From positions 26,001 through 90,000 of the forward strand of contig CAJNDS010002438.1 in the NCBI GenBank assembly GCA_905221605.1: a stretch of 64,000 nt of DNA. The letters are read 5' to 3'. Within the stretch, counting starts at the first letter, position 1. Each line of letters starts with the position of its first letter. Source of the stretch: Symbiodinium natans. Its lineage: Eukaryota; Sar; Dinophyceae; Suessiales; Symbiodiniaceae. The position numbers and the translations under genes are program-made. The notes under the pieces were generated by a model. The model saw only the letters and a program-made list of their open reading frames with translations. It searched no databases and was not told the DNA's origin. This document shows, piece by piece, positions 42,000 through 53,169 of this stretch.

Positions 42000-44900
42000 A
42001 AAGGGCTTCTTAAGAATGGCAAGGCGCTGCTCATTTGCAACCGTGTCTGACAGGTCCTCTACCTGTTTTTGCAGTGCGTCCTCCATTCCGCTGAGCTTGT
42101 TCTTCATTTTCTGCGCAAAGGCCTCCACATCGTTTCGGAGTGATTGGATAACATCCAGCTGCTGTTCCACCGCGTCCACGGAGGAGAGCTCATCCACATT
42201 ACACATGGCCATTGCCCGGTCGGCCCCTTGGCGCCTTTGGGCGCGTCAAGAAACCTGCTGGCTGACTTTCATCTTGAGGGCAAAGCATGGCGTGCGCATG
42301 AACATGCATAACATGCACTCCTTGCCTGCAACCTTGATGGCCTCCGTAGTGCCCAAAAAACACCGGTACTGCCAAGACGTCACAAGACGTTCTTCGATTG
42401 ATGAGCATTGGGATGTTCCCCCTTCTGCTAACAGTCCTTTCTGGGGATTCTGATATAGGGGGTACTATAATCTTCATTAAGGACTGCTAGTATTCGAACA
42501 GGGGGTACTATTTTCCCTATTAAGGACTGTTGGTATACAAGGTGAACATCCCAAGATGAGCTGTTGGCAAGCCGTTCTGCAATGGGGCCGCAGCGCGGTC
42601 AGCAAACCCTTCAGCTCCAAGAACCGAATGGCCTGTGCAAGCGGAGGAGGTTGAAGCAAGATTTGGGGGTTTAGGGTTTAGGGTTTAGGGTTTCCGAAAT
42701 TAGGGATACCTTCTTGGGGTCCTTATGATGAGGGGATCCCACTATTTGGGGATCTACATTGGGGTTGGGTTTGCATGGACCCTTGGCTGGTCATATGTCA
42801 TGGCTAAAGCTTAAGGGTGTGGACCTGTATATCGCCTCTGCAGGGCCCTCTGTGTTCTTTGGTTCCCGCTGCAACCGCATCACAATCCATGGCCCGCGGC
42901 CGCTGAACACACAGCATCTGGCTTCATGAACGTATTCATTGTCTACTATGCCCATCACACTTCACAAGTGCGAGTGGATGTTCCAAGCAGTTCCCATCAG
43001 GAAGACATACCTCAGATGACGTCCAAAAGTGGGCCAGATGCATTGGCATGCCACGTAGCCACCCTAAACCCTGAACCCTAAACCCTAAACCCTAAACCCT
43101 GAACCCTGAACCCTAAACCCTAAACCCTAAACCCTAAACCCTCAACCCTAAACCCTAAACCCTAACCCCTAAACCCTAAACCCTAAAATTCAAGAAGCTC
43201 TCAGCCTGGACCGTGGGGCAAAACTATCGGGCTAACTCTGTTCCCAGGTTCACGTAGCCCGGGACATCGATGCAAAGCGCCTTGCAGCTTTGTTTGCTTT
43301 GCTTGGGGCCTCAACTATGCTAAGGGTTTAGGGTTTAGGGCTAAACTCGAAATCCTTCTGACAATCTGACCCTCAAGGTCTAAGACCTTAAAGCCTCATT
43401 CAACCGAACATTCTCAAGAAACTCTGAGCTCGCAGCTACCAAAAGCGCTGCCACCGCTGTCAGCACCACGCCGACTTGCCCCATGCTCGCGCTCTTGACA
43501 ACACGAACTGCGTCGTCCTGGGAGCTCACAGTTTGCTCAGATTTCTGGCCTCTTTGTAAACCGCACCCCGTACCATACCCCAGCCCCCTTGCCATCCCCG
43601 GCCTCCCCCCCCCCCCCCCCCCCCCCCCCCCCACATCCAAAAAACACAAATATAAACAACCATATATCTACAAGGACTTGGAGATTCAGACGCGAGAGTC
43701 GGGGTTTTACTCGGGGTTCAACCGCCAACTTGGACAAGCCAGGCAGGTTTGGGGGACAGTCCTTTTCCTGCAAGCCCTTCTTCAAGAGCAGGCCACTCAC
43801 CTTACTTCTCCAATCGCCAAGGGGAAAAAAAGGTTAAACTTGTATTTTTCCTACTAAACAAGGAAACCCAAACAGTTTAAAGTTCAACCATTGGCCAAGT
43901 AAGTCACAGCGCACGTTGACACCACAGCCGCCCCCCCGATCTGCTGAAGAAAGGCATCAAAGCTGGACTCCTGCCAAGAGATTCTTGAGCCCACTGGTTG
44001 TACGAGGGGGTCGTGCAAACCATATGTACGTATATATATATATATATATATGCGTCTGTATGGCGCCAGTATTACGAAAACAATAAGAATTCCCAATATA
44101 TTTATGTATGTATATATATATATATATATGTGTATATAAATATATATGTATATAGATATATACGTGTGTATGGCGCCAGTATTACGAAAACAATAAGAAC
44201 TCCCAATATATAACCCATTTGTCATTTATCACATGTATGCATGGGCCCCAAGAGGCCCCAACCCACCTCAACCAACAACCTTCCCGCCAAAGCCCTCGCG
44301 TGTTGCAGGCTTGCCAAGCCCGCCTGCGTTTGCGACTTCACAGCTCTTCCAGAAGCCGCATGCTGCCTTGTCTGGTATAAGGGAGGCTTCGGAATTTCGG
44401 GCTTCTTGCTGTCTAAACCCTAAACCCTAACCCCTACACCCTAAACCCCAGAGTTGTGAACGAAGCTGACTGCCGGATCATAAGCCACTCACACTTACAA
44501 AACTCACCTTTGGGAGAGCTCAGGTTCAGGGTGATAAGAGCCCCAGGGTGCAGGAATGCCGAGAGAATGTAGGGTTGAGGATTCAAAGTGTTGAGGATTC
44601 CCCTGCCGCTCCTAACGTTTGCTGTATACCCAGCAGAAACACACACACGCACACACGCACGCACGCACACGCACACACACATACATACACACACACTATG
44701 CGAGCCGGATTCAGTGTTGAGACTGTTGTCTGCGAAGCCGTCCTCAGGTGCTGAAGAAGGCTCCAAAAACGTAGCTGTGAACACCGATAGGTACGTGAAC
44801 CTCAAGAATGAAACCCGATTTCGGAACTGAAACATGCGGCAAACCTTCCAGTCGCACATAGTCGTTTTTCTATGCATGCTCAGGTCAAAAAAACCCCTAG

Positions 44901-45236
44901 CCTCAGAAGACGACAAAGCCGCGCATAGCGTTGTCAAGCCAGAATTCGAAAAATCGAGCTCCAGCGTAGACTTGCCCGGTCGAACTCAGCTGCGGTAACA
45001 GAAGCATACCTGACTCCAGCCGAGACACTGGTGTGGGGCATGGTCTTCATGAACGATCCCCAGAACGCCTGGGGTTCATGCACAGGATGTGCTAGAACAG
45101 GCTGACAGAGTCTGACAAAGTATAGAGCCCAAGGCTTTCCTGAGCCCTGAGGCGGGGATAGATTGACGAAGCAGGAGTCCGGTGTTCGGAAATACTTCCG
45201 AAAATCTTTTCGGAGATTAAAGACATGCATTTTCTC
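42000..45236 (-). CDS. Multi-exon gene region with coiled-coil and membrane exons
   Basis: Exons in sense order: about 45233-45010 (KDFRKYFRTPDSCFVNLSPP, EPQAFWGSFMKTMPHTSVSA; donor GTATGC). 44826 to about 44745 after GTTTCAG (PKSGFILEVHVPIGVHSYVF). About 43980-43908 (SWQESSFDAFLQQIGGAAVV). 43800 to about 43768 (VSGLLLKKGLQ). 43549-43390 after GGCCAG (SEQTVSSQDDAVRVVKSA, VGVVLTAVAALLVAASS, a membrane-like helix). About 42630-42560 (AIRFLELKGLLTALRPHC). 42369 to about 42255 (FLGTTEAIKVAGKECMLCMF; donor GTTTCT). About 42200-42005 (SVDAVEQQLDVIQSLRNDVE, a coiled coil). I infer one or two genes; the family is unknown. The 43908/43800 junction is phase-exact across a family D element. Confidence 0.55.
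42400..42562. mobile_element. Family B element with GATGAGC target duplication
   Basis: TTGGGATGTTCCCCCTTCTG to GGTGAACATCCCAA (42408-42554), with two internal GGGGGTACTAT blocks. GATGAGCA and GATGAGCT flank it (7 of 8 bases equal). Confidence 0.8.
42664..42770. mobile_element. TTTAGGG units joined to a family A element
   Basis: TTTAGGG repeats run straight into TTTCCGAAATTAGGGATACC, a family A left end, so the junction is shared between the array and the element. Core TTCTTGGGGTCCTTATGATG follows. Confidence 0.7.
43062..43190 (-). repeat. CCCTAAA array with CCCTGAA and CCCTCAA units
   Basis: About 17 units, in an intron of the 42-45 kb gene region. Confidence 0.95.
43597..43632. repeat. 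Poly-C tract
   Basis: About 30 uninterrupted C between two exons. Confidence 0.95.
43797..43907 (-). mobile_element. Family D element acting as an intron (107 bp)
   Basis: In sense the exon ends ...TGCGCT at 43908; the intron runs GTGACTTACTTGGCC to GGAGAAGTAAG at 43801; the next exon starts GTGAGTGGC. GTGA is duplicated at both ends, so splicing with GT in the first copy and AG at the element end restores the uninterrupted frame STCA-VSGLL at phase 0. Confidence 0.8.
44032..44215. repeat. TATA microsatellites with a 46-bp direct repeat
   Basis: GTATGGCGCCAGTATTACGA...CCCAATATAT occurs at about 44056-44101 and 44168-44213, each preceded by a (TA)n tract; period 112 bp. Confidence 0.9.
44636..44700. 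repeat. CACACG/CA microsatellite
   Basis: Located in the intron between the GVHSYVF exon and downstream exons. Confidence 0.9.
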
Positions 45237-45659
45237 GCAGTGCTGTGTGCTGACATGACGCTGGCTTCTGCAGTTCAGCCACTGAGGCTGAAGTAGGCCG
45301 GCAAGGAGTTTCTTTGGAACAAGTCCCTATACCCTAAACCCTAAACCCTTTGAGCCTGTTAGCCAGTGTCAAAATGTGCGTGCACGGCACGCAATCTCCT
45401 CCCGCCTGAAGTTACAAACTGCACCAGCTTGCAGACTCGCTCCTCTTCGGGACCCTACATAATTCCCCCATAGTAGTACAGTACAATGGTACCAAAATGC
45501 TCTATTTTCTTGGCTTTCTCCCAGGAGTTCTTGGGTTCAAGGCTCCCCTTCGAGGCGCCTGCAGCTGCCCAGCTTATGAGCCCAATGCGCCCGAGCCATC
45601 GAGACGGCAGGGAGGTCATGAGCGTCAGTAACAACTAACAGTCAAAGGCGGCCTTTAAA

Positions 45660-45835
45660 AAACACACACACACACACCTACAGTAAGAATGGTCCAGCTT
45701 CTACTGCAGGTGGTCAGGTCGCGCTGGGACTGAGCATGGACTTGCTTTTGACGCCACATTTCGCTACCAGAGGTCCTTGCGAGCCAGCAATGCCAAGGAC
45801 ACCCAGCTTCCTTTCGCGCATGCGGCCCTAAACCC
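45660..45835 (-). CDS. Possible exon, unrecognised
   Basis: About 45828-45725 reads RMRERKLGVLGIAGSQGPLV and KCGVKSKSMLSPSAT. A CCCTAAA fragment lies immediately upstream in sense. Alternative frames exist, so confidence is low. Confidence 0.3.
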
Positions 45836-45934
45836 AAAACCCTCAACCCCACGGAGTCCAAACCAACTGAAACCCTCGCCGTCACCCATGATGCCAAGCC
45901 GAACGAAAAACCGCACTCGTTAAAAAATGGTCGG

Positions 45935-46030
45935 AAACGAGGGTTTTCCGAAATTTTAGGGTACCTTGTTGGGGTTTAGGGTTTTTTGCAACCTGCCTAG
46001 CAGCCCCGCGACCACACTGCAGGGATGCAA
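45935..46030. mobile_element. Family A left half fused to a TTTAGGG unit and array motif
   Basis: GGTTTTCCGAAATTTTAGGG and ACCTTGTTGGGG pass directly into TTTAGGGTTTTTTGCAACC, GCCTAGC and ACACTGCAGGG. The right half of the element is missing. Confidence 0.6.
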
Positions 46031-47090
46031 ACGTCCATCCATCAGTCATGAGCAATCGGAGAAATAACCACAGGAAACAAAAACTTCAAATGTCACTGCC
46101 TACACGAGGTCACCGTGCGAGCATGACGATTCATCTCAAACCCCGAACCACAAACCACACAGTCGACCTCACCAAGCGGGCCAACTGTGAACAGCGGGAC
46201 CTGACTAACCCTAGGTGAGCTAATGTGAGCTACGAGAACCAGTAGTCCCACATGGATCACAGCCGGTGCAAGCAGCCCCGTGTACTATAGCCAGCCTACG
46301 GATCAAGCAACCAGGTACCGCAAGGTATCGTAAGGTCTGAAGACCCATAATCCATACAGCTAGACATGGCAGGGGTGGACGAAGCCTATTTGATGGGTTT
46401 ACTCGGCGCTATCTCTGAGTCTGAGCAACTGAGCGATGGGTTTAGGGTTTAGGGTTTCCGAAAAAGGGGTGCTTTATTAAATGGGAATCCTATTATTTGG
46501 GGTCTATATTCGGGGCCCCTTATTTTCGTAAACCCCAAATGGACGCCTCCAACTGGTCTTTGTCCAAAGACCTCAGGGGTGCTTAGCATGATTTTACCTT
46601 CTAGCTGGCTTGTGTTCAACCCTAAACCCTAAACCTTAAGAACCCTAATCCCTAGATTAAGAGTCCTAAGCTAACCCTAAACCCTAAACCCTAAATAAAA
46701 AAGAGGACTTCTCCAAAGAAGGTGCGGTAAACTCAAATGTTCGGGACACAGCTTGGACGAGCCAACGAGCTCTGGAAGTCCCAGATGTGCTAGGGCAGGT
46801 TTGGGGGGCCCTATAAGCATTAAATCTTATGGTCTTACAAGGATTTTATAGAGGAGCAAGGGAAATAGCAAGTAAATTATGTTCAAACCTTGGGGTGCGA
46901 GAGGGCTCTCGGGATGAAAGTCAAACGGATTTTGTGTTTTGCAAGGTTTAGGGTGAATACGCTTTGAGGGTATTGGGGCGGACTCAACCTATATGACCCC
47001 TAAACCCCAAACCCTAACCCTGAACGTTAAAAACCCATAAGCCCTATGTGAACCTAACGGGCCCAACGCGGCAGTGACCGTGAGCCTAAA
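46031..47090. repeat. Arrays and one family A element; no clear gene
   Basis: GGCGCTATCTCTGAGTCTGA motif at about 46401, TTTAGGG at 46438-46456 running into a family A copy (about 46453-46537), CCCTAAA fragments at 46618-46700. Nothing coding could be supported. Confidence 0.6.
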
Positions 47091-47097
47091 GACCTAA

Positions 47098-47634
47098 TCA
47101 ACGTCGAGTTGGACGCAACAGATACGGGCAAGGTGTGGGTTTAGATATTCTTGGAGCATCTAGACAATTACCACAATGCGAAATCTGGGCACCAAGCGGT
47201 TGCTCATCTTTCCTGAGTTCCCATTCGCTTCGAGACAGTGACTGCGCTTGAAGCACTGAGACTGCCTCAGAAAGCCTTCCATAGCTGGGGCTGCGGCAGG
47301 CCCAGCAGACTGAAAATTGCCTGCAGAGTCCCAACCCTAAAAGCAGCAATGCCATTATACCCCAATGGCTACCAGGCTACCACTCACAGTTTGATGATCA
47401 GTAGTTCTGCGGGTCGAAGAACCAACCCCCTGTGCTCATTAGTGTAGTGAACCGAGTGACCGAAAACGGTTGTTCGAGGTCGCGCATGGGCATCTGCGAG
47501 CTTTGGCTGTCATTCTTGAAAGAAATCCAGGCGAGTGAGTCACTCTTCCGTACTGCGTGAGTCAAAGGGAAAACCGTGATGCATCCTGCGGTGCTAGCGG
47601 TTCGGCTCTTCTTTGTGATGGCGATGGCCCACAT
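47098..47634 (-). CDS. 3' exon of an unrecognised gene
   Basis: About 47575-47400 reads KSDSLAWISFKNDSQSSQM, QPFSVTRFTTLMSTGGWFF and ends DPQNY-stop at 47398. A further minus frame at 47098-47355 (SEWELRKDEQPLGAQISHC) could be another exon if a GTGAGT donor near 47390 is used. Confidence 0.4.
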
Positions 47635-47899
47635 TGCATTGGGGCCTGAAGCCTATGATCACCCATTCCCGTTCTCGACTCATCTGACAGACATTTCTGT
47701 GAGCCAAGGCCAAGCAATACCAAGCAATACCCCGGTAGCCGGCCTGCTCTTTGTTGAGCTGCACTGCTTTCTTGGCCTTCTTCTTTCTGTCCTGCACCGC
47801 CTCGGAAGCTCCGAGGCCTGCTTGCAAGTGCCCGCAAGCCCGAGAGGCTCAGCGACTGCGCGTGCAAATGCTCCTTTCCTGTTGGGTGACGGAAAATTT

Positions 47900-48660
47900 C
47901 TGTCCTGTGGCGCTGAGTCTCCAGCTTTTACCTCTCTGGCAGCCAACGGTGCAAACTTCTGCAAGACCTTAGGGCTGAGGGCTGAGGGCTACATGAACGC
48001 GCATATCGCCACCGATTGGCAAGGCCACCTTGCCCGACCCACGTGCTCAATGCCCCTGGTATTCCACAAGTTCGAGTGTCCAGGTGTTTGCAGCCAAGGA
48101 CATCGCCGGAAAAATTGTAGACTCCGTGCTGGATGAGGGGTCCTGAAGTGCAATGGCGAAGGGGAAGTATTTCTGGACTCTCCAAAATTGGAACTCGGGA
48201 TGTTCTAAACCCTTTAAGCCCCTGGAATCCCAGTCCGTCTCTTGCAGCATTTGCCAGGCGATTGCTGTGTCAAAGACGCTACACCTCAGCGCAAGTTTCT
48301 GGAGATGCGGTGTCCGCTGGTCATGTGGGCGTGATGACAGCTTCACGACTTGGCATGCATGGCAATCCCAGAAACATAGGGTTTAGGGTTTAGGGTGTAT
48401 GGATCCAGGGAACCCTGGCATCGAAACCGAAGCCCCTGCACCCACCATCCTGGAGACCTGAGGCGCAGGCAGCTGAATGTCCAACCTGTTTTTTTGCGGC
48501 ACTTGCCACGGGGCGTCTTTAGCTGTTTCGCTGCGACCCCCCTAAGAGGCGCAACTTCATGCTTCGAGTTCGAGAACTTCAACAACCATTGCAGCCGTGC
48601 TCTCAAGTGACTGGCTAGATGGTCAAACAAGGAAGGCCGGCAAAGAGCCGAGGGCATCCG
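47900..48660 (-). CDS. Exons of an unrecognised gene
   Basis: About 48310-48060 reads LALRCSVFDTAIAWQMLQET, EFQFWRVQKYFPFAIALQDP, PAMSLAANTWTLELVEYQG. About 48650-48455 reads LCRPSLFDHLASHLRARLQW, LLKFSNSKHEVAPLRG, LKTPRGKCRKKTGWTFSCLR. A TTTAGGG array (48376-48392) separates them. The overlapping 186-codon plus ORF is judged a shadow. Confidence 0.4.
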
Positions 48661-48795
48661 CGGCCATGCGGCAATCGTGCATCACCTTCACTACCTGTCC
48701 CAAGCTGAAACCACACAGGCGACGTTTCAGCTGGACTCTTGAGGGGGGGGAAGGGGGAGGGGGGGGGGGGGGGTGGCGCGCTAAAGAGGGGGGTC

Positions 48796-49330
48796 CAACG
48801 TTATTGTATGTGTCGATATTATGATCCTAGAAACAACACAGTACTTAAAACCCCCCCCAAAAAAAAAAACATATATGAAGGAACGTAATGAAACATACTC
48901 AAAAAAGCCATCATTTACAGAATCAAAAACCGAACGATGTGCCTCTTTCGCTTCCAGGAGCTGCTTGAGTGCTTGTCGGACCTCAGTCAAAAAGCTTAAC
49001 GCCTGCGTGCGTCGCTGATTTCAGGTGCGGGGGAAACTCCGGGTTTAGGGTGTAGGGGTTTATAGGGTTTGTAGGGTTTATAGGGTTTATATTGTTTATA
49101 GGGTTTGTAGAGTTTATAGGGTTTATCCCCTGATTCGAAGCTAAGGGTTGGCGGCGTGCAACGAATCTATAGTTGCAGATGGAATTGTGTGTCCGCCTTG
49201 GCCAGTCGAACGTACCTGCGTTGACAGAGTTGCGACCTTCTTCATGCGAGCTGTGCGCAGTGGCCCCGGAAAATGTCCTGTTCTTGATGCGCAACATGAA
49301 ATTGCCCCGTAAAGCGTGCAACAACTTTCC
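48796..49330 (-). CDS. Exons of an unrecognised gene
   Basis: About 49320-49150 reads ALRGNFMLRIKNRTFSGATA, VNAGTFDWPRRTHNSICNY. About 48990-48900 reads FLTEVRQALKQLLEAKEAHR and SVFDSVNDGFFE ending at GTATGT. A 9-bp TTTATAGGG variant array (49040-49130) lies between them, so again array sequence occupies the intron. Confidence 0.5.
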
Positions 49331-49489
49331 GACCAGGACTCTGGCTGTGCATGCTGTTCGGATGCATTCGTCAACATGTATTGCTTAATTATTTACATCA
49401 GGCCACATTCGGGGAATGTCTGCGAGAAACTCACGGCCGCTGTTCACAAAGTCTCGTCTCAACTGGTGTCGACAGTCTTTTGCTCCGGA

Positions 49490-49600
49490 AGCCTACGCGC
49501 CACACAAGCTGAGGAGTTGCCTGGACAAAACCGCAACTGGACGCAATGCCAGCCCGGTAGCATCGGTAACAATTCCGTTAACCATGGCTTCAGAAGGAAG
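49490..49600 (-). CDS. Exon, unrecognised
   Basis: Reads SEAMVNGIVTDATGLALRPV then AVLSRQLLSLCGA and a stop or splice. Degenerate CCCTAAA sequence (49605-49870) lies upstream in sense. Confidence 0.4.
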
Positions 49601-49959
49601 GGAACCCTGAAACCCTAAAAGCCGAAAAGCCCGAAAACACTAGTAAACCCTACGAGTAAAACCCCAACAGCACGAAAAACACCTGAAGCCCTGAAACCCT
49701 TTTGCATCCAGGCCTCTGCCCGAAAATACTTTTTGTAACGGGTCTCGTTGCTGCCAAGGAGCTTTGACTCGCTCTTGTTCGACAGAAGAGTACCCTAAAC
49801 CCTAACCCGAAAACCGAAACCCTTCTCTTGTGCACCTGGACCCTAAACCCTAAACCCTAAACCCTCCCCCTGGGCACCCAAGGCAAACTTGGGGCCGGGG
49901 CTCGGCTTCCTTTCAGGAGATCCTGGCAAAGGGACTTCATGGGGTTTCGTCGGGATTTA

Positions 49960-50420
49960 GGGTTGAGGGTTTAGCGTTTAGGGTTTAAGGGTTAAGGGTT
50001 TAGGGTTTAGGGGGGGGAGTTCGAGCAAGCTTCTTTTACGGCTTCCAAGGGTTTCAGAGAGGTTTGGGCTTTCATGAGGCTTCATAGGGTTCTTCAAACG
50101 GGTTTCAGGGTTTCAGAGGGATTTCATAGGGTTTTTTTGGGGTGGGTTGATAGGCTTTCTTGGGGCTCAGCTTTGGAGTTTCATAGGGTAACAAAGGCTT
50201 CCGTAGGCTTTGATAGCGTTTCTGTTGGGCTTCATGAGGTGTTATCGGGTTTCATCGGGTTTTACAGGGTTTTTTTAGTGCTTCAGAGTTTCTTTTGTTG
50301 ACAGGGTTTCATAGGGTTGCTTTGGGCCGAGGGTTGTTTGGGTTTATGGGTTGGTTTCACAGGGCTGCATAGGGTGTCTTTTAAGTTTTTTGGATGGTTT
50401 AGGGTTTATGGAGTTTCGGG
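49960..50420 (+). repeat. Decayed GGGTTTCATA-type repeat
   Basis: About 350 bp of imperfect units around GGGTTTCA(T/G)AG with G-rich spacing, following a TTTAGGG array at 49960-50010. It looks like an old, mutated relative of the telomeric repeats. Confidence 0.75.
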
Positions 50421-50879
50421 CTTCTAACTAGAACCACCACGTAACTGTTAGGGTACAATATTCTTATCAGGTGCAATCCCTTCTACAAGAGGGAACCCTG
50501 AATCAGAAACACCCCTCAAAACATCACAGCCGCAAGCCCACATCAGCTTGCAACGGACATAGCTCTCCTCTCAAAAAACGCCTAAACCCTAGACCCTAAA
50601 ACCCAAAACCGCACCCCCAAACCCTATACCCTAACCCCCCCCAGCTCCTTGGAAACGACAACCGAAGAACGACCTTGGGCCGCCTCACAGACCATCCTCG
50701 GCAGATAAAGGTTGAACACCCGTTTCTCTTGGACTTTGAATACATTTGGGTTAGGGTTTACAGGGTTGAGGCTTCGGATGTGGCGACAGAAGCCTCACGA
50801 GACCTTCGGAACAGAAGTGGGAGTCTGGGTCTCGCACACCGTCTCGATGCGACCGTTGCGGTGCAGGTCACCCACCAAC

Positions 50880-51034
50880 TCGCACAAGGGCACAAGCTAT
50901 ACCAGATGTGCCGGACAAGGGCGCGTGGTGTGCGAATATTCGCGGGCAGTTCATCTGAGATGCCAGCTGCCACGGCAATAAGCTTGACCTTCCTTTCGAG
51001 CAGCGACTCGAGATGCTCCTCAGTCTCCTGTACC
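50880..51034 (-). CDS. Exon of an unrecognised gene
   Basis: After CGCCTGCGCAG the frame reads VQETEEHLESLLERKVKLIA, VAAGISDELPANIRTPRALV and RHIWY. Clear codon continuity and acceptor. Family unknown. Confidence 0.5.
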
Positions 51035-51299
51035 TGCGCAGGCGAAAGTCAGCCTCAAGAGAGCACGCAATCTCTCAGTCAACGCTGGCAGCCCATGAAA
51101 CCTCGGAATTTTTTCGATTCCTTTAAACCCTAAGTAAACCCCTAAACATGAGACCCCTGCCTTTTTCGCGGCTGTCTGCTTCTTCTTGGAAGGCTTGGCC
51201 GGGGAGGGCGCCTCCTCCTGGAATCACGAGCTGGCTGTCTTTTTGGCCCCGACCCGGGCCCGAACTAGGCGGAAAGCACAACCGGGACATTGCACGATG

Positions 51300-51480
51300 T
51301 CAAGAAAAATACAAATACGAACATATACTACATGATGTATACTATAGATATGTCTACAGATCGGTTTATACATAATACATACATATCAATATAAGTGTAT
51401 ATATATATATACACATGTAGACATCTGTTTCCTTTTCTATATGTATTCTGTATAAATACATACACTCGAAATTAATTATC
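51300..51480. repeat. TA-rich tract
   Basis: ATATATAC and ATACATACAT words; no coding. Confidence 0.8.
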
Positions 51481-51776
51481 GGCCCGCTGAGAAATCGCCA
51501 CAAGAATCCGTACACGCAGGTGCAGCCACTGACGGCTACTTGATGGCGAGGCGATCGGGCGGCAGGATCGGGCGGCAGCGGCATGTCTGCGTGACTCGGA
51601 ATCATTCCAGCCCAGGCATGAGAAGGGACTGGCTAGATCTGACAGATTTGCACCAAAAACCCGAAACCGCAAACCCCAAACGAACTGTCCTCAGCGTACA
51701 TGTCTTTTTTGGTTCGGAGGGAGGAAGTGGCGGGCTCCTCTTACGGTGCGCTTGAGGAAGCATGGACATCTTGAAG

Positions 51777-52130
51777 TCATTTCGACGTCGACTCATGCGC
51801 GCTCTGAAGATTCTGAAGATTCAGGACGCCGGAAGCAAGCACGATTCTGCCTGCTTGGGAGCGCTCCAGATCAAGCGCGACTTGGAAAGCCATGCCTCGA
51901 GACGATGCACGTCTTCTCCCCTCAGATGAAACTTCAAAAGGGAAGCATCGCCCCGCCACTTTGCCTCAGATACTCCCTTCCCAAAAATCGCGGAGTCCTT
52001 TGTTTGTCCCACTTGTTTGAGTTAGTGGCACCCCAGTTAAACTGCAACGTCTGGGCCGCGACTCACTTGCCCGACTTGCTCCAGTTGATGTGAGGGAAAT
52101 TCTTTGCTGGAGACTTCCGTCTCGAAGCAC
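51777..52130 (-). CDS. Exons of an unrecognised gene
   Basis: About 52120-52082 reads RRKSPAKNFPHINWSKSGK and ends at GTGAGT. About 52005-51780 reads SEAKWRGDASLLKFHLRGED or, in another frame, MAFQVALDLERSQAGRIVLA then SGVLNLQNLQSAHESTSK-stop. Which frame is used downstream is unresolved. Confidence 0.45.
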
Positions 52131-52499
52131 TGGTGTGGTCCCACTGTTGGAAACGAAGCAGCTGGGGCAAGCGGCAACATCAACTAGCCATAAGTAGCCC
52201 TTCCGGACCAGCACGCCCGCAAGTTCGCCAAACTCACCAACTCATTGGCGGTTCTTGTCCGCGCCGGCAGATGGCTATGGGGGCTATCTTGTATGCACCC
52301 CCATATATGCACCCTTTTTGAACCCGAGGCCCTGACACTCCAAGCAGCCGTGCGCAAGCCACAGCTGCAAGTGTGTATGCACCCTTGTTGCTATAAACCC
52401 TCAGCCCTAAACCCTCAACCCTACACCGCTTGGAGCCTGCTCTGTCTCCAGGTTGACCTTGCCAGCCAGAATATTCCTGGGCCACAGCTGGGCCTAATT

Positions 52500-52900
52500 T
52501 CTCCTAACCCCCGCCCTTTAGGCTTTAGGCTCTAGGGTTGGGGGTTGAGGTTTTGGTTTTAGGGGGGGGGGGGGGGTATGATCACAAGAAAAGCAATCGT
52601 GAACTGTGACTGCTTTCCCTGCTGCAACTCCTTCCACGTCTTACACCCTAAACCCTGAACCCTGAACCCTGAACCCAAAACCCAATACCCAAAACCCTAA
52701 GCCCTAACAAGATCCCAGCGTCCGAACGTCGGCTTCGAAGCTCCTGGTGTAGACGGGATCCCCTTGTGTCTGCTCAGCGCTTTCGGCTCCGGTGCTCTCC
52801 ACCTCCACATCCCTCCTTGCCGATCTTGTATAGGGGGTTTTAGGGTTTAGGGTTTAGTGTTTAGGGTTCCACACCCGCTACGACTTACTGCTACTACTCG
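52500..52900. repeat. Telomeric-type arrays and poly-G
   Basis: Decayed TTTAGGG at 52515-52562, G run at 52562-52577, CCCTGAA units at 52645-52705, TTTAGGG at 52840-52868. No gene. Confidence 0.75.
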
Positions 52901-53169
52901 GTGTCGGTGCAGTGCCGAAGACCATCCAAGCCTCTTTTCGTTCGACGCCGCAAGTTCTTCCTCCAAGCCAGTATGTGAAGCTTCAGACTTGCCGTCATGA
53001 GGGTGGGGTTCAGACATGTTGATGCAGGTTGTCGTACCAGCAGTCAGTATAGGCGGCTGCTTGTGCTGAAGCTACTGAAACTGCCGCAGCAACGAAACAA
53101 AAGCATCACATCATCCTTTTGCTTCGAAGTTGTTTAACAATTTTTCCTGTCTGTTTAACTGATTCAAGC

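Noticed and set aside
43884-44225. Minus ORF with a repeated YIYIYI segment
   Set aside because: The N-terminal part is (TA)n translation; only the last about 25 codons are a real exon.
47576-48136. 186-codon plus-strand ORF
   Set aside because: It overlaps better minus-strand exons and has no recognisable domain; judged a shadow.
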